DNA of 15,446 nt, taken from contig CAMURE010000005.1 of the NCBI GenBank assembly GCA_947097375.1, positions 1-15,446 on the forward strand. The letters are read 5' to 3'. Both the position numbers and the translations under genes were made by a program. The first letter of the stretch is position 1. Every line of letters begins with the position of its first letter. This document shows positions 11,756 through 15,446 of this stretch, in pieces. This DNA is from an uncultured Candidatus Saccharibacteria bacterium (GTDB lineage Bacteria; Patescibacteria; Saccharimonadia; Saccharimonadales; Nanosynbacteraceae). The notes under the pieces are model-generated. The model had not been told where the DNA came from. It did not search any database and saw nothing but the letters and a program-made list of their open reading frames with translations.

Positions 11756-13171
11756 GTGAAAACAGCTGTGAAAAGAAAAGTACCTGAATTTATCAAACGA
11801 TCATTAGGACGCATACCACGACTGCCAGTGCCAGCACCCGTTTGGCAATTGGATAAAATCGACGAGAGCTTAACGCCAAATATGCGGGCACTCCGGATGA
11901 CGATGGCGATTGCGGAGGAGCTACTGGCAATGGGAGTGACCGCACGAGACGTCGTGCACATGACCCTGGGAATTACTGATACCTACTGCAGACGGCGTGT
12001 TCATATTGATGTTAGCTCAACACTCATCACCATGTCTCAAGATCGCGGCACCGAGCGTGAACCGCTCACCTTAGTGCGAACGATCACCTTAAAATACGTT
12101 AATTACCAAACGATCCAAGCCTTGCAAAACCTTGCGCTATTAATTCGTGACACTCATTTGCCATTAGCCGAGGCAGAGCAACGTGTCGAAGAAATCCTCG
12201 CTAACCCACGCGAGTACTCACGCTGGGTCGCCTGTTTGGCAGGTGGTGGTGTATCAATGGGTGTGGTGATTTTATTTAACGGCTCGATCTTGATGAGTGG
12301 ACTAGCGTTTGTGATGGGATTTACAGCAACAGCAACGATGAGAATTCTAGATAAATGGGGACTCGCAATATTTTACCTGCAAATCATTACCGCACTCCTG
12401 ATCACCCTGGCAGCAGGTGCCGCTCAATGGCTAAATGGCTGGCTGGGCTGGCAAGTTGATACGACAATGCTGGTGATCAGTGGTATCGTGTTGCTGGTGG
12501 CGGGGCTGATGATCGTCGGTGCTTTTCAGGATGCGATTGATGAGTATTATGTAACAGCAAATGCCCGACTACTGCGGGTAACTATGGCGACGATGGGTAT
12601 TGTTGTCGGTGTAATGACCGGGCTATACATTATTCAGCGATTTGGGATTAGCTTTCCGACCACACCAGATCGACTAGGACTAGCTGCCGATATACGGGCG
12701 CAATACTTAGGGGCATTGATCATTGCCGCTGCTTTTGCAGCAGGCAATCATGCGCGCCTATTCGGGATGCTGATCGCTGGTGGTATCGGCGTCTTGGGGT
12801 GGTGGATATCGAGTGCACTCGTTGGGCCGCTCGGAGTCGTTATCGCAAGTGGCGTTGCTGCAACAGTTATTGGACTGATGTCGGTGCTATTATCCCGACT
12901 ATGGCGTTTTCCTTCGGTGGCTACCATCGCTGCCGGTATCGTACCACTGGTGCCAGGCTTATCGCTCTACAATGGCCTAATGGGCATAATAGAAAATCCA
13001 CCAACCGACCCTGACTTCTTATTGTCGCTAGCAGTATTAGCGCGAGCAGTTATGATTGGTGTGGCTATCGCGATCGGTGCATCACTTGGTAATATGATCG
13101 GTCGCCAGATGCGGCGCGGCTTAATCCGCTGGTACGGCAAATTGGTACGACAACGAGAAGGTAGTAATTAA
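11756..13171 (+). CDS. ThrE-family threonine/serine exporter-like membrane protein
   Basis: The product combines the two halves of the ThrE family in one chain. There is a cytoplasmic N-terminal region (about 40-155) containing AIAEELLAMGVTARDV, and then some ten hydrophobic segments from about 156 to 450. The conserved PLVPGLSLYNGLMG stretch is at 397-410. In Corynebacterium, ThrE exports L-threonine and L-serine with the proton gradient; the substrate here is not proven. Length 471 is close to that of fused ThrE proteins. The start is GTG at 11756. In-frame TAA at 11714 limits extension, the next Met is residue 43 inside the domain, and a promoter fits this GTG. It is the only plus-strand gene here. 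Its stop codon lies 5 nt from that of convergent dnaE. Why an amino-acid-dependent cell would export amino acids is unclear. Confidence 0.92.
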   Translation: MKTAVKRKVPEFIKRSLGRIPRLPVPAPVWQLDKIDESLTPNMRALRMTMAIAEELLAMGVTARDVVHMTLGITDTYCRRRVHIDVSSTLITMSQDRGTEREPLTLVRTITLKYVNYQTIQALQNLALLIRDTHLPLAEAEQRVEEILANPREYSRWVACLAGGGVSMGVVILFNGSILMSGLAFVMGFTATATMRILDKWGLAIFYLQIITALLITLAAGAAQWLNGWLGWQVDTTMLVISGIVLLVAGLMIVGAFQDAIDEYYVTANARLLRVTMATMGIVVGVMTGLYIIQRFGISFPTTPDRLGLAADIRAQYLGALIIAAAFAAGNHARLFGMLIAGGIGVLGWWISSALVGPLGVVIASGVAATVIGLMSVLLSRLWRFPSVATIAAGIVPLVPGLSLYNGLMGIIENPPTDPDFLLSLAVLARAVMIGVAIAIGASLGNMIGRQMRRGLIRWYGKLVRQREGSN

Positions 13172-13176
13172 GAAAA

Positions 13177-15446
13177 TTATTTCAAGATCACACACTCGTC
13201 GCCCAGCACCTGGCGCAGCTGGCTCATGAGCTGGTCACCGGCCTCAACACGAAACGGCATGCGCATGGCGGATTTATTAGCCTCACCCAGCACTAGCACT
13301 ACATCAGTCACGCCGACGTATTCGGAGCAGAGTGACTTGAGTGCCACCAACTTATCATGATCACTCGGGTTTTTGATATGAAGAAATAGCTTTTCTGTCT
13401 CGGGCACGGCGTGCGTAGCTACTGGACGCGGCGGCGTATTTTTTGTTGTGTCAGTCGATGTCGACCTCACGTTTGTTCCGCTCGCTGTCGATGTTCGGGG
13501 TGCGCCTGCTCGCTGAGTCTTTTGAGTTCGAAAAGCCGTACGCCGCTCTTGCTTTACCTTACTACTCATCTTTGGTGCTTCCATTTTACGACCAGTTGCC
13601 TGATACTTTTGGAGGTCATCGTCAGAAATCAGCTCAATCTCATCAGCAATCATTTTGCTTTCTGAGCCCAAATTACCATCACGGTCGCGGGCCGAGTTCT
13701 TGCCGGTCACCCGAATGACGGCATCTTGGACGAGCTTGGCGCCAACTTGCTCATACAAATTCGGGAAAACGATCACTTCACCTTCGCCAAATTTGTCCTC
13801 GAGGCCCACGAACGCCATTTTGCTACCAGATTTGGTGATGATGGTGCGCACCGTCGTGATAATACCGCCGATCGTCATCAGGCGACCATCATACTCCGGC
13901 ACCAGCTGCGTTAATGGCTGCGCCTGCTCACTGAGATATATCTCGTAAGCATCGAGCGGATGCGCCGAAATATATAATCCCATCAGTTCTCGTTCCCACA
14001 TCAGCCGTTCTTTGTTAGTGTGCTTAGCCGGCGCTGACTGTAGTTGCATCGTTGGCTGAACACTAGCCGACTCATCACCGAGCATACCAAACAGGTCAGT
14101 CTGCCCCGACGCAGCCTCTTTCTGAGTTTTTTGAGCAAAAGCGACAATGGTATCAAGGTTAAACAATAAATCAGACCGATCACCAAAGCTATCAAATGCG
14201 CCACACTTAATGAGCGACTCCCAGGCTTTGCGATTAAACTTGCTGGTCGACACTCGCTTGGCAAAATCCTCGATGCTGGTGAATTTACCGTCTTCACGGG
14301 CGCGCAACAATTCCTCGACCGCGCCGACACCAACGCCCTTGACCGCTGCCATGCCAAAACGGATCTTCTTTTCGTCAGGCACCACCGCGAACTCGACAAA
14401 TGACTCATTGACGTCCGGGTTCAATACTTCAATGCCCATGTGTTTACACTCGGTCATCTCGATGGCCAGGCGCTCAGTATCATCCTGGTCACTAGTCATC
14501 AGTGCCGCCATGAAGGCGTCAGGATAGTGCGCCTTCAGATACGCCGTCCAGTAGGCGATCAAGCCATAACACGCCGCGTGACTCTTATTGAAACAATAGT
14601 TAGCGAATTCCTCCAACGCATCCCAGAACTGCTCAGCAATCTCCTTGGTCGCACCACCAACTTTAACCGCACCCTCGACAAACTCTGGTTTAACCTTTTT
14701 CATCAGGTCGATTTTCTTTTTACCCACCGCCTTACGCAGAGTGTCCGCTTGGCCGCCAGTAAAGCCGCACCATTCTTTGGAAATCTGCATAAATTGCTCC
14801 TGATAAACCAAAATACCGTAGGTATTCTTCAGCGAGTTTTCCATACCAGGATGCAGATAGGTAATTTTCTCTTCACCGTGTTTGCGCTTGATGAATGAGT
14901 CGATAAACTGCATTGGCCCCGGGCGATACAACGCCACCATGGCGATGATATCTTCAAATACGCTCGGTTTAAGTTCGCGTAGATACCGCTTCATGCCGGC
15001 CGATTCCAACTGGAAGACACCGGTGGTGTCGCCGCGCTGGAATAGTTTATACGTTTCCGCATCACCCAGCGGCAACGTTGATAAATCAATATCCGTTTTG
15101 TAGACTTTACGAATAATACGCAGGGCATTGTTGATGATAGACAAGTTAGACAGGCCCAAAAAGTCCATCTTCAGTAGCCCCAGTTCCTCCACCGGACCCA
15201 TCGGATATTGCGTCGCCACCACACCCTTTTGTGCCATCTCGAGCGGCACATATTTCACCAAATCATCCGGTGCGATCACCACGCCGGCGGCATGCACACC
15301 GTGCGAACGAATCGTCCCTTCCAGTCGCGAGGCAAAGTCATAAACCGTTTTGGCAGTCGGGTTGGTTTCGTATTCTTTCTTGAGGTCAGGATCTTCCTCG
15401 AGCGACTTTTTGATGGGCACATGGCGGCCCTGGACGGGTGGTGGGA
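13177..15446 (-). CDS. dnaE: DnaE, DNA polymerase III alpha subunit (5' end outside window)
   Basis: Replicative DNA polymerase catalytic subunit. About 756 C-terminal residues are visible; the PHP domain and most of the palm lie beyond the right edge, and the frame is open to base 15446. Numbering from the GTG at 15420 (an internal Val codon, not the true start), visible parts include SHGVHAAGVVIAP (39-51) and the palm motif KMDFLGL (84-90) with probable catalytic Asp86. The fingers segment GVFQLES and YRPGP, and KSHAACYGLIAYWTAYLK, also match the family. A helix-hairpin-helix region (GVGVGAVEELL) and an OB-fold starting near LMTIGGIITTVRTI follow. A Ser/Thr/Arg-rich linker then leads to a C-terminal domain ending in VILK. 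No proofreading exonuclease domain is visible in this part. It ends 5 nt from the convergent thrE-like gene. Confidence 0.97.
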   Translation of the reverse strand, partial: PPPVQGRHVPIKKSLEEDPDLKKEYETNPTAKTVYDFASRLEGTIRSHGVHAAGVVIAPDDLVKYVPLEMAQKGVVATQYPMGPVEELGLLKMDFLGLSNLSIINNALRIIRKVYKTDIDLSTLPLGDAETYKLFQRGDTTGVFQLESAGMKRYLRELKPSVFEDIIAMVALYRPGPMQFIDSFIKRKHGEEKITYLHPGMENSLKNTYGILVYQEQFMQISKEWCGFTGGQADTLRKAVGKKKIDLMKKVKPEFVEGAVKVGGATKEIAEQFWDALEEFANYCFNKSHAACYGLIAYWTAYLKAHYPDAFMAALMTSDQDDTERLAIEMTECKHMGIEVLNPDVNESFVEFAVVPDEKKIRFGMAAVKGVGVGAVEELLRAREDGKFTSIEDFAKRVSTSKFNRKAWESLIKCGAFDSFGDRSDLLFNLDTIVAFAQKTQKEAASGQTDLFGMLGDESASVQPTMQLQSAPAKHTNKERLMWERELMGLYISAHPLDAYEIYLSEQAQPLTQLVPEYDGRLMTIGGIITTVRTIITKSGSKMAFVGLEDKFGEGEVIVFPNLYEQVGAKLVQDAVIRVTGKNSARDRDGNLGSESKMIADEIELISDDDLQKYQATGRKMEAPKMSSKVKQERRTAFRTQKTQRAGAPRTSTASGTNVRSTSTDTTKNTPPRPVATHAVPETEKLFLHIKNPSDHDKLVALKSLCSEYVGVTDVVLVLGEANKSAMRMPFRVEAGDQLMSQLRQVLGDECVILK

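Noticed and set aside
14440..14898. Plus-strand open frame of 152 codons inside dnaE
   Set aside because: It lies fully antisense to strongly conserved DnaE motifs and its translation looks like a random shadow.
12..15446. CRISPR array, insertion sequence or transposon
   Set aside because: I saw no regularly spaced direct repeats, transposase motifs or paired terminal inverted repeats.

Overview
The window looks like chromosome from a bacterium with a reduced genome, most likely a member of the Candidate Phyla Radiation / Patescibacteria and probably Saccharibacteria (TM7). Supporting points are a UvrC without the usual Fe-S cysteines, a peptide-binding protein anchored by a membrane helix instead of a lipobox, packed minus-strand genes, a type IV pilin gene and several promoters that abut start codons. 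TGA serves as an ordinary stop codon (ends of the 12-1127 and 10118-10921 genes), which argues against the recoded Gracilibacteria/Absconditabacteria. The lineage is inferred from style and gene content; no marker gene was compared.

Layout. Every gene except one reads on the minus strand, so transcription runs from high to low coordinates. From the right edge: 13177-15446 is the 3' two-thirds of dnaE (replicative polymerase), cut by the window edge. Converging on it with a 5-nt gap is the only plus-strand gene, a ThrE-type amino-acid exporter (11756-13171). A short divergent promoter region (11678-11755) separates it from a two-gene operon: a YedJ/YpgQ-like HD phosphohydrolase and a putative nucleotidyltransferase-fold protein. 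Next come uvrC, a type IV prepilin coupled 2 nt behind it, and a small-membrane-protein/secG/oligopeptide-binding-protein cluster. Then follow tRNA-Leu(GAG), an ABC exporter, tRNA-Cys(GCA), a YfbR-like HD protein, tRNA-Leu(UAA), lemA, htpX and a multipass membrane protein.

How it fits together. Envelope and secretion functions dominate (LemA, HtpX, SecG, peptide-binding protein, ABC exporter, pilin, ThrE), alongside DNA repair and replication (UvrC, DnaE) and nucleotide handling (two HD hydrolases, one NTase-like protein). This would suit a host-dependent cell that imports building blocks and maintains an attachment surface, but that reading is inference.

The most notable signal is regulatory. 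Many starts carry an extended -10 box (TGn followed by TATAAT or a close variant). At htpX, the YedJ-like gene and the thrE-like gene exactly six bases separate the -10 box from the start codon, so transcription should begin at the start codon (leaderless mRNA). At uvrC the usual ATG lies inside the -10 box, which implies a GTG start nine bases downstream. Internal operon genes (secG, the peptide-binding protein, the NTase-like gene) instead have good Shine-Dalgarno sites, or are coupled by a 2-nt gap. The three tRNA promoters likewise predict 5' leaders of only about 3-6 nt.
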